Shown one piece after another: positions 1 to 10,460 of a DNA stretch of 64,000 nt. Position numbers and translations under genes: made by a program. The stretch spans positions 6,928,984-6,992,983 of the forward strand of contig CM067082.1 in assembly GCA_034008185.1 (NCBI GenBank), in the 5' to 3' direction. The notes beneath the pieces are model-generated. The model made no database searches. It was not told the DNA's origin and saw only the letters and a list, made by a program, of their open reading frames with translations. The stretch is from Gorsachius magnificus. Lineage: Eukaryota; Chordata; Aves; Pelecaniformes; Ardeidae. Position 1 is the stretch's first letter, and every line of letters begins with the position of its first letter.

Positions 1-2432
1 TGTACTGGACTAATATTAAGCATTTTATCACCTCTAGATTGTGCATAGCAAACATCTGACTCTTTAAAGAAGTGGTACATAAACCCATTAGGAAATCAAA
101 GAAAATAAGTAGGTTTTTGTCCATCTGCCTGACTAAGGGGAGACCTATTGTCCCTACAGTATTCGGTATACAAATTTGTTCAACTTTTAATTAAAAAATT
201 CCAACCACAGAAAATGCCTGCAACTGTTATAGCAATAATCTGCTGTGTTCCCACTGAGAGAATATCTTGCTTAATGTCTAACTTTCATCTCTTTTCCTAT
301 ATTTTTATCCATTGTTTCTTCTCCTACGCATGGTCAATACAAGAACTGATTTATTCCCCCTCTATTTCTCAGTGATGTATTTACTCATGGAAGATTTCTC
401 CTGTTTACTTTGATTAATTATTTTCTTACAATGGATTATGAATTTCTGATCACTTTTGTTGTTCTCATTCCTTATTTGTCCAGCCAGTTAACATTTTTCT
501 TCAACTGTGATATCTCAATCTAGACAGAGGATTCTGGCTTCCATGTGGGACAGAAGACGTGCCTTATGTTTTCAAGATACCATGTCTGTTTATACACCTC
601 CACATAGTTTTGCTTTTCTTTTATGATATAGTTGACCTCTTCTGGGCTTCTGAATCATCATTAACACCTCACACATACACCACTCACCTCCACAAAAAAG
701 GTCTATGGCAAGGGTAGCTATGTGTGATTTGTCACGTGATTTTTTCTGTTGGCTGTTCTTTTAAATTTGTTTCAATTCTTTTTACACTCTTGCTCCTGTC
801 TTCAGCACAGGAAAAACATGTCACTGTCTCACACTGTAGCTTTACTTTTATTCTTCTTCTACATCTGTCTTTTTCAAAAAAAAACCCAACCCAAATATTC
901 AGCATACTGGAATCAGAATACAGAAGTCAGAACGAAATATATCATTAAACTATTTTAAAATAAGAAAATCAGAAAAATAAACCAATAAATCACTATTTCA
1001 GTATTTCACTGCTTTGATATTTCAAAAAGTTGAATTCCATCTTGTTTCTTAGTCCCAGTTTTCATGTGAGAAATCTTTCAAATCATATATAAGTTTGTGT
1101 ATGAAATTCAGAAGAGAATCTGATTCTCTTCCAAGTTTTAACAGATCTCTCCACATCGCAGAAACTGGAAAGCAAGCACTTTCCACACTGTCACTGCATG
1201 GAGTCACAAAGAGTTGCAAAAGCATTAAGATTACCTAGGGATATAAAAACATGTGCAACAAGTTTATTATAAAGTAATCATGAATACATTCATATATTCA
1301 GCTGAATATTTTAGGGATATTTTTAGAACACTATCAGCAATCTCGTATTCAAAGTCTGACTTCTGTTTTGAGATATGGTTCTGCCACTGTAAGTGCCACC
1401 CACATATCCCTGACTGTGTTTTTATATTAATTTGCCATTTTTTCCCCAGAAAAACTGCTGCATGAACACAGGACATGGCATCATAGCTTAGCTCAAGCTT
1501 GGGAACTTGTTGGCAGGAAAGCAGGTTACTTGTAGTTGAAGGGAAAACAATTCCGAATTTCTCATATTGACAGATATAAATTTTATAAGTAATCCAATAC
1601 ATACATCAGAATTTTTATACTTAATTATATTAAAATATTTTTAATTTGAAACAGTTTAAGAGTCTTTTTTCCAGACTCTGAATAGTTGCTTAAGGTGATG
1701 CAGTCAAATATGAATTTTAAGTCTTCTGCTGAGTAGCATCATTAAACAATTCATTGTTCAGTGATTTTCCCCAGAAATAGGTCAAATATTTCAGCATACC
1801 ATGAAAGAGAATCTAAACGTTTACAGGGAAGCCATTGATTGACAGCCCTACCTCTCTGTGTAAATACACATACATCTACACATGGTTATATATATAGTAT
1901 GTTTACATATTGCTATTCTCTATTACCTGTGTAAATGATCTAATGAAAGAATTTACACTGAAAAGATTTGTGGCAGTGAGCTGTGGGATAAATGGTGCAT
2001 TCTTATAACGTATGTAAATATTGGAACTAATTTATCGGAGAGTTTTTTTTTTCTGTTCCACAAAATAAGATGTCAAAACTTGAACCCTTCCATTCCTTAG
2101 ACACCCCATCTCTCCAGATTGAAATCTTGGCCCAGACAGTAGAGATTAAGAACTTACAATTTAGCTAACACTGCTGTAGTGATTTCAGAGATGAAGAACA
2201 GTCCAACACCCATCACTATAATTGAAGACCTAAATAGTATAAAACCTTTTACAGGATGAGTAAGAGAATAAAGCCATCTTCTTGATCACTGCTTCTAATT
2301 TTTTTTAAATAAAGAATATCACAAGCTCCACTGTTAAAAACAATTAACATTATGAACTGGATAGGTCCTGTCAAAGAAGCTTATGAAGTTAGAGCTCCAC
2401 AAGTATGGAAATGCTTGACCTGATGGTGACCG
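1..2432. other. AT-rich unique sequence, no gene seen
   Basis: I see no recognisable gene, RNA or transposon here. Frames are short and broken, the longest being about 111 codons on the minus strand at 1267-1602, with no familiar motif. Small AT and TA runs occur near 1860-1920, and a short T run lies near 2043. Confidence 0.6.
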
Positions 2433-2706
2433 TGTCTGGTAGGTTAACCCTAGCTGTCCACCAGGTGCCCACCAAGCCACTTTATCACTCTGTTACTAAA
2501 CAATGTATTTTGGTTTTTATTAAATATGTTACCACAGAGACACCACCAGCATCAGTGGTGGGCTCAGCTTTGGCCAGTGGCAGGTCCATCTTGGAGCTAG
2601 CTGGATCCGAATCTGTCCAACATGGGGGCAGCTTCTGGTCTTTTCTCACAGAAGCCACACCCGCAGCCCTCCCCTTACCAAAAACTTGCTGTGTGAACCC
2701 AATACA
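2433..2706 (-). mobile_element. ERV-type LTR remnant with internal deletion
   Basis: Both ends of an avian ERV LTR are recognisable. The left part (2433-2490) has the block around GGTTAACCCTAGCTGTCC followed by the CCAGGTGCCCACCAAGCCAC type block. The right part (about 2516-2706) has the TTGGCCAGTGGCAGGTCCAT type block, then the TCTCACAGAAGCCAC block, and ends in CCAATACA. Known full-length members of this family, from memory, are roughly a kilobase longer, so the middle appears to be deleted. The element is drawn on the minus strand because TGTATTGGGTT then forms the 5' end and an AT-rich TATTTAA-like box follows. No target duplication is clear and no ERV gene lies beside it. The 104-codon plus frame crossing it is incidental. 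Confidence 0.7.
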
Positions 2707-3903
2707 CCATGCCAAATGAAACACGAAGTGACCCTTGCAGAACAGATTTGTGAGTTGAGCCTGAGAGCAGTTATGACTGACTGAGTGACCCTGTATCTAA
2801 GATAATGAGCCCCAAGTTGCAATGTAAAATCCTACTATCTCAAGTTAGCAAATAGCTCTGCAGCGTGCTCCAGTCCACCAGAGATGTCATCAGTAGAGGC
2901 CCTGGGTAGCTATCAGAGTGTGAAAAGGGTAACCATGCAGAACATATCTACATAGTATAATGCATATTTAGTAGAAATGGATCCAAATATCACAAATAGC
3001 TGGAAAGAAAATAGCTATGGATGAGAAACCGGTCTATAGGTCCCTGGTAACGTGACTATGCTATAGGAACAGTTTGAGTACCTCTTTGCACCACTACATT
3101 GTGGTCCTGCTGGGATGCGCTTAGATAAGAGAAAAGAAATGAGACACAAAATATTTTTTTTCCGTCCTCCAGAATTATCTTCCATGTGCAGTGATCGGTT
3201 CTCAGTCCCACAGAGATGACAGAGGTTTAGTCAGCCTTTGCTGTTGTAAGAAGGGTGGGCTGAAATCTCCCCCATTCCTCACTCCTCTCAATAAGATTGT
3301 ACAGCAAGGGTTCCTCTTACACCAGGGTTCTGTATTCAGAAACAGCCACAAAAGGTGATTAGGAAAAATACTAGGCAATGCCAAAAGCAAACATGAAAAA
3401 CTCCATATTGACTCGGCTTTTTTCACAAAGTAGTTTTCATTCCTTTCCTTGAGTATAATAAACTGACATTTTCTATTTTTGTTAGCACTCTTTGCACCAA
3501 AAACATATGCAGGATGTGTAATACAGATGAACCTCTTAAGCAACTTCATAGGTCAGCCTCTGCACTTTATCAGGGTAGCTCCTTCCACATCCCACAATTT
3601 GTTCCGGTTTCAATCAGATGCACAACATGGTCCTTAATTTGATTTTTTTCAGACTTTCAAATACTTTTTCTTTCAACCTTTATGATTCACTTATGCCTCT
3701 TTCTTATTCCACAGCTGGTAAAAAACAGAGTCTACCATCAGATATATGCACTCAGTATTCCTTCTATCTCATCTGCATGTAATATACGTATATGTGTGTA
3801 CGGGCAGTAACAGGTTTACTTGCCTGAGACACTGAATCAGAAGTTGATACCCACAGCAAGAACAATGTGATGTTTTCAGTTGTTATCACAAGTCAAACCT
3901 TAG
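2707..3903. other. Unique sequence, no gene seen
   Basis: Nothing recognisable. A 115-codon minus frame at 3202-3549 has no motif I know. A small alternating tract, ATATACGTATATGTGTGTA, sits near 3782-3800. Confidence 0.55.
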
Positions 3904-4473
3904 TGTCATGGTTTAACCCCAGCTGGCAACTCAGCACCATGCAGATGCTTGCTCACTCCCCCCACAGTGGGATGGGGGAGAGAATCAGAGGAGTAAAATT
4001 GAGAAAACTCATGGGTTGAAATAAAGACAGTTTAATAGGGAAAGCAAAAGCCACGCATGCAAGCAAAGCAAAGCAATTCATTCACCACTTCCCATGGGCA
4101 GGCAGGTGTTCGGTCATCTCCAGGAAAGCAGGGCTCCATCACGCATAATGGTTACTTGGGAAGACAAACGCCATCACTCCGAACATCCCCCCCTTCCTTC
4201 TTCTTCCCCAGCTTATATACTGAGCAGGACATCATATGGTATGGAATATCCCTTTGGTCAGTTTGGGTCATCTGTCCCGGCCATGTCCCCTCCCAGCTTC
4301 TTGTGCACTTGGCAGAGCTGAGAGCTGAGAAGTCCTTGGCCAGTTTAAGTACTACCCAGCAACGACTAAAACATCAGTGTGTTATCAACATTCTTCTAGT
4401 ACTAAATCCAAAACACAGCACTCTGCCAGCTACTAGGAAGAAAATTAACTCTGTCCCAGCAGAAACCAGGGCA
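3904..4473 (-). mobile_element. Solo LTR, GGTTTAACCCC family
   Basis: This LTR of about 570 bp is bounded by TG...CA (TGTCATGG at 3904, CCAGGGCA ending at 4473). It belongs to a common neoavian ERV LTR family, known from memory. Orientation is set by a TATA box on the minus strand at 4213-4219 and an ATTAAA polyadenylation signal on the minus strand at 4031-4036. Flanking pentamers CTTAG (3899-3903) and CTTAA (4474-4478) look like an imperfect 5-bp target duplication. No gag, pol or env sequence lies on either side, so it reads as a solo LTR. The 188-codon plus-strand frame at 4057-4623 is antisense to the LTR and is not considered a gene. A related copy in opposite orientation lies 0.7 kb downstream. 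Confidence 0.9.
4213..4219 (-). promoter_or_regulatory. LTR TATA box
   Basis: Reads TATATAA on the minus strand inside the LTR, upstream of the LTR's ATTAAA signal at 4031-4036. This is the expected U3/R order. Whether it is active is unknown. Confidence 0.6.
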
Positions 4474-5169
4474 CTTAAATACAAGATTACTTCCTCTGAT
4501 TTCAATAATATGGATATGTTTTCAATCCTCACTCATAGTCTCAAAGTGAAGAAGAAAGATGCTTCATTTTGCAAGATGTTTCATTTACACCATGCAGGCA
4601 CCCATTCCCATGCTTTCACATGACTAGGATCTCCTTATTCCCCAGCTCAGTTTCACCAAGTGCTGTAGTTCTCATGCAAAGGCTTGGAAGCTAGGGCACA
4701 AGAGATAACTAAAGAAAAAGAGAGTGCTACATTATCCCATGGAGTAATTATATGACAGTCAATGAAATCACACAAGATGGAAGAAATCTTGCCCTCATGA
4801 GGCAGAGGGGACAGAGTCTGGAATGAAAGTAAGCCATGTGTAAGCCAGACTTATGAAGCAGTTGCATTGCTGTTCAACTCTTTGAAGAGGTTTTGTGTTT
4901 GTCAGTGGGTGAGTTTCATCTGGAGAAACAAGCTCCATTTGATTTACCACAAATCCTGTGCAAGCCACTGATTTGCATGCTTGATTTTGCATTGCTAATT
5001 CTTTAAATTGTCAAACTTTCTGAAGTGGTTGAAAGAAAAATCTGCCTTGAGGGTGGTTCAGCACACAGAGAACAGGTATGTTAATACCTCATTCCACATA
5101 ACATGGGACTGGTGTATGCTTAGGGTTTATATGAGAAACATGGCTTCTGCTGACTTTCTGCTAAAAGGG
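4474..5169. other. Spacer between two inverted LTRs
   Basis: These 696 bp of unrecognised sequence separate the head-to-head LTRs. I see no primer-binding site, polypurine tract or retroviral coding motif, so this does not look like a proviral interior. Confidence 0.6.
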
Positions 5170-5764
5170 TGTGCTGGTTTTGGCTGGGATAGCATTAATT
5201 GTCTTCACAGGAGCTAGTATGGGGCTATGCTTTGGATTTGTGCTGAAAACAGTGCTGATAATACAGGGATGTTTTCGTTACTGCTGAGCAGGGCTTACAC
5301 AGAATCAAGGCCTTTTCTGCTCCTCACCCGACCCCACCAGTGAGAAGGCTGGGGGTGCACAAGACGTTAGGAGAGGACATGGCTGGGACAGCTGACCCCA
5401 ACTGACCAAAGGGATATTCCATACCATATGACATCATGATCAGCATATAAAACTGAGGGAAGGACGAAGTCGGGGGACTCAGTTGGAATGATAGCATTTG
5501 TCTTCCCAAGTAACCGTTACGCATGATGGAGCCCTGCTTTCCTGGGGATGGCTGAGCACCTGCCTGCCCATGGGAAACAGTGAATGAATTCCTTGCTTTG
5601 CTTTGTTTGCGTGCGCAGCTTCTGCTTTACCTATTAAACTGTTTTTATCTCAACCCATGAGTTTTCTCACTTTTACCCTTCGGGTTCTCTCGCCCATCCC
5701 ACTGGAGGGGAGTAAGCAAGCGGCTGTGTGAGGCTTAGTTGCCAGCTGGGGTTAAACCATGACA
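5170..5764 (+). mobile_element. Solo LTR, GGTTTAACCCC family, opposite orientation
   Basis: An LTR of about 595 bp starting TGTGCTGG and ending CCATGACA. It shares long blocks with the minus-strand copy at 3904-4473, for example GATATTCCATACCATATGA, CCTGCCTGCCCATGGGAA and GCTGGGGTTAAACCATGACA. The plus-strand TATA box is at 5446-5452 and the ATTAAA signal at 5633-5638. Flanking pentamers AAGGG and GAGGT do not match, so the target duplication is lost or the ends have been altered. No internal ERV sequence adjoins it. Confidence 0.9.
5446..5452 (+). promoter_or_regulatory. LTR TATA box
   Basis: TATAAAA within the plus-strand LTR, about 180 bp upstream of the LTR's ATTAAA signal. The spacing fits a U3/R promoter. 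Activity is unknown. Confidence 0.6.
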
Positions 5765-6122
5765 GAGGTTGATCTAATCTAATGAAGCCAAATGAAAGGT
5801 AACTGATAAAAGAAAAATAGGAACTTACAGATGGGGGAGGGGGAAGTGCTTTCATTATAAGCGTGAAAAACTAGAAACAATCCAATACCTTTATGAGACT
5901 GCTCATGCGTAGAGGACTTACCTTGCTAATTTTGTCCATCTAAAAGTTTAGTGTCTGTATGGAGAGAACTACAGCCAGTTGAAGAGGCAGCTCTAAAGGA
6001 TGACAGATCCCATGTTGAGATATATTTCTGATATGGGTAGGATATATATGACTGCTTAGAAATTAATCTTTTCTCATTCCTTAGAGGATCACTGAAGTGA
6101 TTGGGTAACTAACTTCCTTGTT
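5765..6122. other. Unique sequence
   Basis: No gene or repeat recognised. Confidence 0.5.
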
Positions 6123-6190
6123 ATCACAGAATCATAGAATGTTTTGGGTTGGAAGGGACTTCTAGAGGTCATGTAGTCCAACCCCCCTTT
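6123..6190 (-). mobile_element. CR1 LINE, 3' end scrap
   Basis: These 68 bp contain the tail (AATCATAGAATG) and the adjacent 3' UTR block GTTTTGGGTTGGAAGGGAC, ending at the TAGTCCAACCCCCC motif. It matches the ends of the CR1 copies at 7229 and 47739. It is extremely 5'-truncated and non-coding. Confidence 0.88.
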
Positions 6191-7228
6191 GTTCTATATA
6201 TTCAGCTCAATAGGGATTGTTCTCCGGCTCTGAGGCAAATTTGCAATAGACATTTATTGCTATTATATGTTTTTAATATGTTTTTAAGGTTTTGATGCTA
6301 ATATATATTACATTGCTATTATATTTATAGCTATTATATGCTATAGACAAATTGCAATAAATAATTCATGTCTATACTGCATAATATTTGGCACTGTGTC
6401 TCCTCTGGACCCCCTGATTGCCCCTTTGGAGTGATAAAGAAATGTAGTTTGTTTGTGTGCATTTTTCTTTTTTTTCCAAGTTCAACTTATCGTAAATAAT
6501 GTGAAGGCTGTATAGCAACGTCTCACAGTGGTGTTTTCACACCACAAATCTGAAAGTGTGTGTTACAGACCCTTGGGCATGGCAGATGGTAGTGTTTGAG
6601 AGTGCATTTCCTGATGGAACAGTGTTAGATGGCATTGTAGGGTGTAAAGAGCCAAACCTGGTGCATTGTTGTCCAAACGGCTTATTGGGACTTGTCTCTG
6701 GTGCATGCTAGCCTCTGAACCAACCGGGCATTGTTCGAGAAAGAGTTAGTTGGCGCATGATGATCATTTCAAGATAAGCACAGTCCAGAGCCTGAGCCCA
6801 CACCCTGGTCCTGTTTTATTTACCAATATACATGCAACCCCAGATGGCTGACGTTAAGTGAGATGAGCAATTCAGACTCATAACAACAACAGTCAAGAGC
6901 GTAATTGCTCACCAGCCATACCCAAAAATGAAAAACAGACTCCTTCCCCTGTGTTTATTCCTGGAGAAATGCAGAACAAAAATATACAGAAGCTCAGTGT
7001 AAAACTTTAAAGATTTAATTTGATTTTCAACCTTAATTTCCAATTAAAAAATCTAAGATTGATTGTTTTTCTCAATTAAAGGATTTTTTACAGGTGTTAA
7101 ATGAAACAGGGTATGGTTTTTTACTGTTTGATTTTTTTAATTTCTTCAGACATAACCATTCACTCAGGTTTATTCAAAGTCAAAGTCAATTTTTTATGAG
7201 TGAGATTAAATTAGAGATTAAAAATTTT
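6191..7228. other. AT-rich sequence with degenerate TTGCTATTATAT repeats
   Basis: Between about 6240 and 6365 the motifs TTGCTATTATAT, AGCTATTATATG and AATTGCAATA recur irregularly, which looks like a decayed local duplication. The segment at 6640-6860 is more GC-balanced but not recognised. Confidence 0.45.
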
Positions 7229-7353
7229 ATAGAATCATAGAATGTTTTGGGTTGGAAGGGTTCCCTAGAGGTCATCTAGTCCAATCCCCCTGCAGTGAGC
7301 AGGGACACCGCTAACTAGACCAGGTTGTCTCAGAGCCCCATCCAACCTGGTCC
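7229..7353 (-). mobile_element. CR1 LINE, 3' end fragment
   Basis: Reads from the CR1 tail (ATAGAATCATAGAATG) through GTTTTGGGTTGGAAGGG, the CAGTGAGCAGGGACACC block of the 3' UTR and the last coding codons (CATCCAACCTGG). It then stops abruptly near 7353. Same subfamily as the copies at 30776 and 47739. Confidence 0.92.
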
Positions 7354-9365
7354 CGAATTTGATTCAATTTCCTAAACATATGTATCTTGTACAGGTTTTG
7401 ACACTTTAAAGTATCAGAGCTATCTGCACAGAGCTCATATATGACACAAGACTTATAGGAAAGCTATGGTATTTTAGAAGATAAGTGGGTTAACTACAGC
7501 ATATAACACTAAATGCCTTTGTTTAGGCAACAGAATTGAGCACATGATGTCTGCTGTTTTGCTATTGACCCAGAACGGTGGTATACTTCAAGAAGAACTA
7601 TAGACCACAGGTTTTACATACAGATTGTCTGACCAGTTGTAGGATCTACTTTAGATGCCACATACCCTAAGCTTTGCTGACTGTATTGAACTAGCTCTCC
7701 AATGAGTTTGGGGGGGATCCCAGGCACCTAGCTCAGCTACAGACGTGTAGACTGTAGAGGTCCATTTTGCCATGTAGATCTAACCTCAGTATTCAATCTG
7801 CAGATATAGAGTGGAAACAAAAATGGTAATAAACACAGTATTTTTGTCAATGTTCCCTTTATTTCTGACAATACCAGTGTTTTTCTTGAGTTCCTACTGA
7901 GCTAGGCTAGACAGTATTCTTCTATGACCATAACCATCTCATTGTGGAAGGCATCTGGTATTTGGTTGTGCTGTGGGAGAGGCAGGTCAGTGCTATACTT
8001 GAGTTGTCCAATCCTTACTGATCAACGTGCCTATAAGACAAATTTACCCAGAAGAAATGCGCAGAGATAGCCTGTCTCAGAAGGAAATTTCCGCTGACTC
8101 ATTTTGCCTTGCCAGATGTACTTGACTGACAACTTCAAACTTAAGATGATGAACCCACTACATTTATTTAATTGAGAAATATTGTGAAGGTATTTCCATC
8201 AGTGTTTGATATGTGGGATCTCAGCTACCAGAATGCCTTACAATCAATTCTGGCTTTGTTTGGAGACTTTACACATAATCCCAACACCTGGGTAAAGTAA
8301 ATCGAAAGTAATGACAAATCTCAGCAAAAGGATTCAGATGCTGCTGTTTTGGGGGTTTTGCCTTTTAAGTATTTCTGGTTGATTTGATTTTCAGCAGGCC
8401 ACTCAGGACCTCAGGTAATTAAGAAGTAAGCAGACAGTAATGTTTCAATTCTGTTGAGCTTCCTCAGAGATGTGGTTTCCTGGCTAAGTGGTTACACTCT
8501 TAAATACAGGAAAATGTCAGTCTCAAAATATGTCCTTACTATTTTCCCATGGTTTTAGCAGAAAAACATTTACAGTTGATGATGCTGATGCAGATGATTG
8601 AGTGGTTATCACTGCTTCAGTTTCCTCAAGTCCATGTTTTTTAATAGCAGTAGTGCGTTTTTCCCAATTTGCTCCAGCTCTGAGCCACAATAAACAGAGC
8701 TCTGTTTACTAACACAAAGCATTTCATTTCTTCACGGTGTCATGAATACAAAACAAACACAGAACATTACACAACTGGTGACACTTAAATGTAAGTCAAT
8801 TATGCAAGTTTAATGTATTATACACATAGCATCTGTACATGCAACAGCATGGGAGTAAAAAGCACTTAAATAATTAAGTTAATGTGAAAGTACTGGGTAA
8901 TTAAAGGGCACAGAGGAGAACAAATGGAATTTGCTTAGTGAGAGTGTTTATAGATTTGTGAAATAGGAGAGGATGGCATTTTGTAGCAAAGCTATGGTCT
9001 ACATCTCAGCTCACAAGTAGATGTTGGGTGAGAACTTTGTCATCCCAGTCTTTCTTTCTGGAATTAATTTAAAGTCTTTTTATGGATTTGATTATGATTT
9101 TACACTACAGTGACATTGTCCCTGGTTTATACTAGAACCAAGGACAAAAAGAACTACAAAAGCAATTTGAGATGGAGGGAAAATGACCTAAAGTTCATTA
9201 CAGAGTGGTAAGAATGTGGATAGAAAAAATTTCTGCAAACTGGTAGCTCCCTGGTGCAGATAGGGTCATAAAACTGTGAGTATTTTTATTTCTTCTACTA
9301 TAACCATCAATAAAATAATTGATAATGTTGCTGTAAGAATGTACAGATCTGCTCTGCAAAGTATA
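7354..9365. other. Unique sequence, no gene seen
   Basis: Two kilobases without a recognisable gene or repeat. Frames are short and carry no known motif. Confidence 0.55.
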
Positions 9366-9397
9366 AGAATAGAATAGAATAGAATAGAATAGAATAG
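9366..9397 (+). repeat. (AGAAT)n pentanucleotide array at a CR1 tail
   Basis: About six copies of AGAAT lie directly at the 3' end of the minus-strand CR1 that follows. In this subfamily the tail is built of AGAAT-like units, so the array is probably an expanded CR1 tail rather than an independent microsatellite. Confidence 0.85.
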
Positions 9398-9475
9398 CAT
9401 AGAATATTTCAGTTGGAAGGGACCTACAACAATCATCTAGTCCAGCTGCTTGACCACTTCAGGGCTGACCAAAAG

Positions 9476-10397
9476 TTAAAGCAAATTATTAAGGGCATTG
9501 TCGAAATGTGTCTTAAACACTGGCAGGCTTGGGGCATCGACTGCCTCTCTAGGAAGCCTGCCCCAGTGTCTGACCAACCTCTTGGTAAAGAAATGCTTCC
9601 TAATGTCCAGTCTGAACCTCCCTTGGTGCAGCATTGAACCATTCCCATGTGTCCTATCACTGGATACCAGGGAGAAGAGCTCAGCACCTCCCTCCCCACT
9701 TCCTCTCCTCAGGAAGCTGCAGAGAGCAATGAGGTCGCTCCTCAGCCTCCTTTTCTCCAAACTAGACAAGCCCAGAGTCCTCAGCCAGTTCTCACAGGAC
9801 ATGGCTTCCAGCCCTTTCATCAGCTTTGTTGCCCTCCTCTGAACGCATTCAAGGACTTCCTTCTTACATTGTGAGACCCAGCACTGCACACAGATCTCAA
9901 GACAAGGCTGCACCAACGCTGAATACAGCAGGATAATCACCTTTTTTGACCAGTTGGTTATTCTGTGTGTGATGCCCCCCAAGATGGGGTTTGCCCTCCT
10001 GGCTGTCAGGGCGCATTGCTGACTCCTGCTGAGCCTGCCATCAACCAGCACCCCAGATCCCTTTCTGTAGGGGTGTTCTCCAGGCAATCCTCTCCGAATT
10101 TAGACTTCTGCCGTGCATTACTCCATCTTAGGTGCAGAATCCGGCATTTGGACTCATTAAATTGCATCCCATTAATCATTGGCCAATGCTCCAATCTGTC
10201 TAGATCCATCCACAAAGCCTCCTGTCCCTCAAGAGAGTCAACAGCACCTCCCAGTTTGGTATCATCAGCAAACTTGCTAATGGTGCATTGAACTCCTGCG
10301 TGCAGATCATTGATAAATGTGTTGAACAGAACTGGCCCTGGAATTGAACCCTGAGGAACACTGCTGGTGACCGGCTGTCAGCCAGATGTAGCCCCAT
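9476..10397 (-). pseudogene. CR1 ORF2 reverse transcriptase, C-terminal remnant
   Basis: The minus frame 9476-10087 (203 codons) gives the C-terminal domain of the CR1 ORF2 protein. Landmarks are SQQCAL, then [52 protein letters not shown] and a final FKTHFDNALNNLL followed by a stop. Upstream codons continue in other frames. At 10006-10215 the block with DLDRLEHW and CRILHLRWSNA appears. At 10200-10397 a shifted frame covers what should be the reverse transcriptase FADD region. Frame changes and missing N-terminal domains make it inactive. In intact CR1 the product is an endonuclease and reverse transcriptase that copies CR1 RNA into the genome. This copy lacks the endonuclease and most of the polymerase. 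Confidence 0.9.
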
Positions 10398-10460
10398 TCA
10401 CTACAGCCCTTTGAGCTCAGAAGAACTTCAGCCAGTTCTTCACCCAGTGCACCGTGAACA

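Larger units (their letters stand above)
9366..10460 (-). mobile_element. CR1 LINE, 1.1 kb 5'-truncated copy
   Basis: Starts with the AGAAT-type tail and the block TTTCAGTTGGAAGGGACCTA at its 3' end. It then runs through the reverse transcriptase C-terminal region to about 10460 (ACCCAGTGCACCGTGAACA). The tail and 3' UTR differ from those of the 7229, 30776 and 47739 copies, so this is another CR1 subfamily. Its coding part is broken into several frames (see the pseudogene entry). Confidence 0.93.

Noticed and set aside
4057..4623. 188-codon plus-strand frame
   Set aside because: It lies almost wholly antisense within a solo LTR and has no ERV or host motif.
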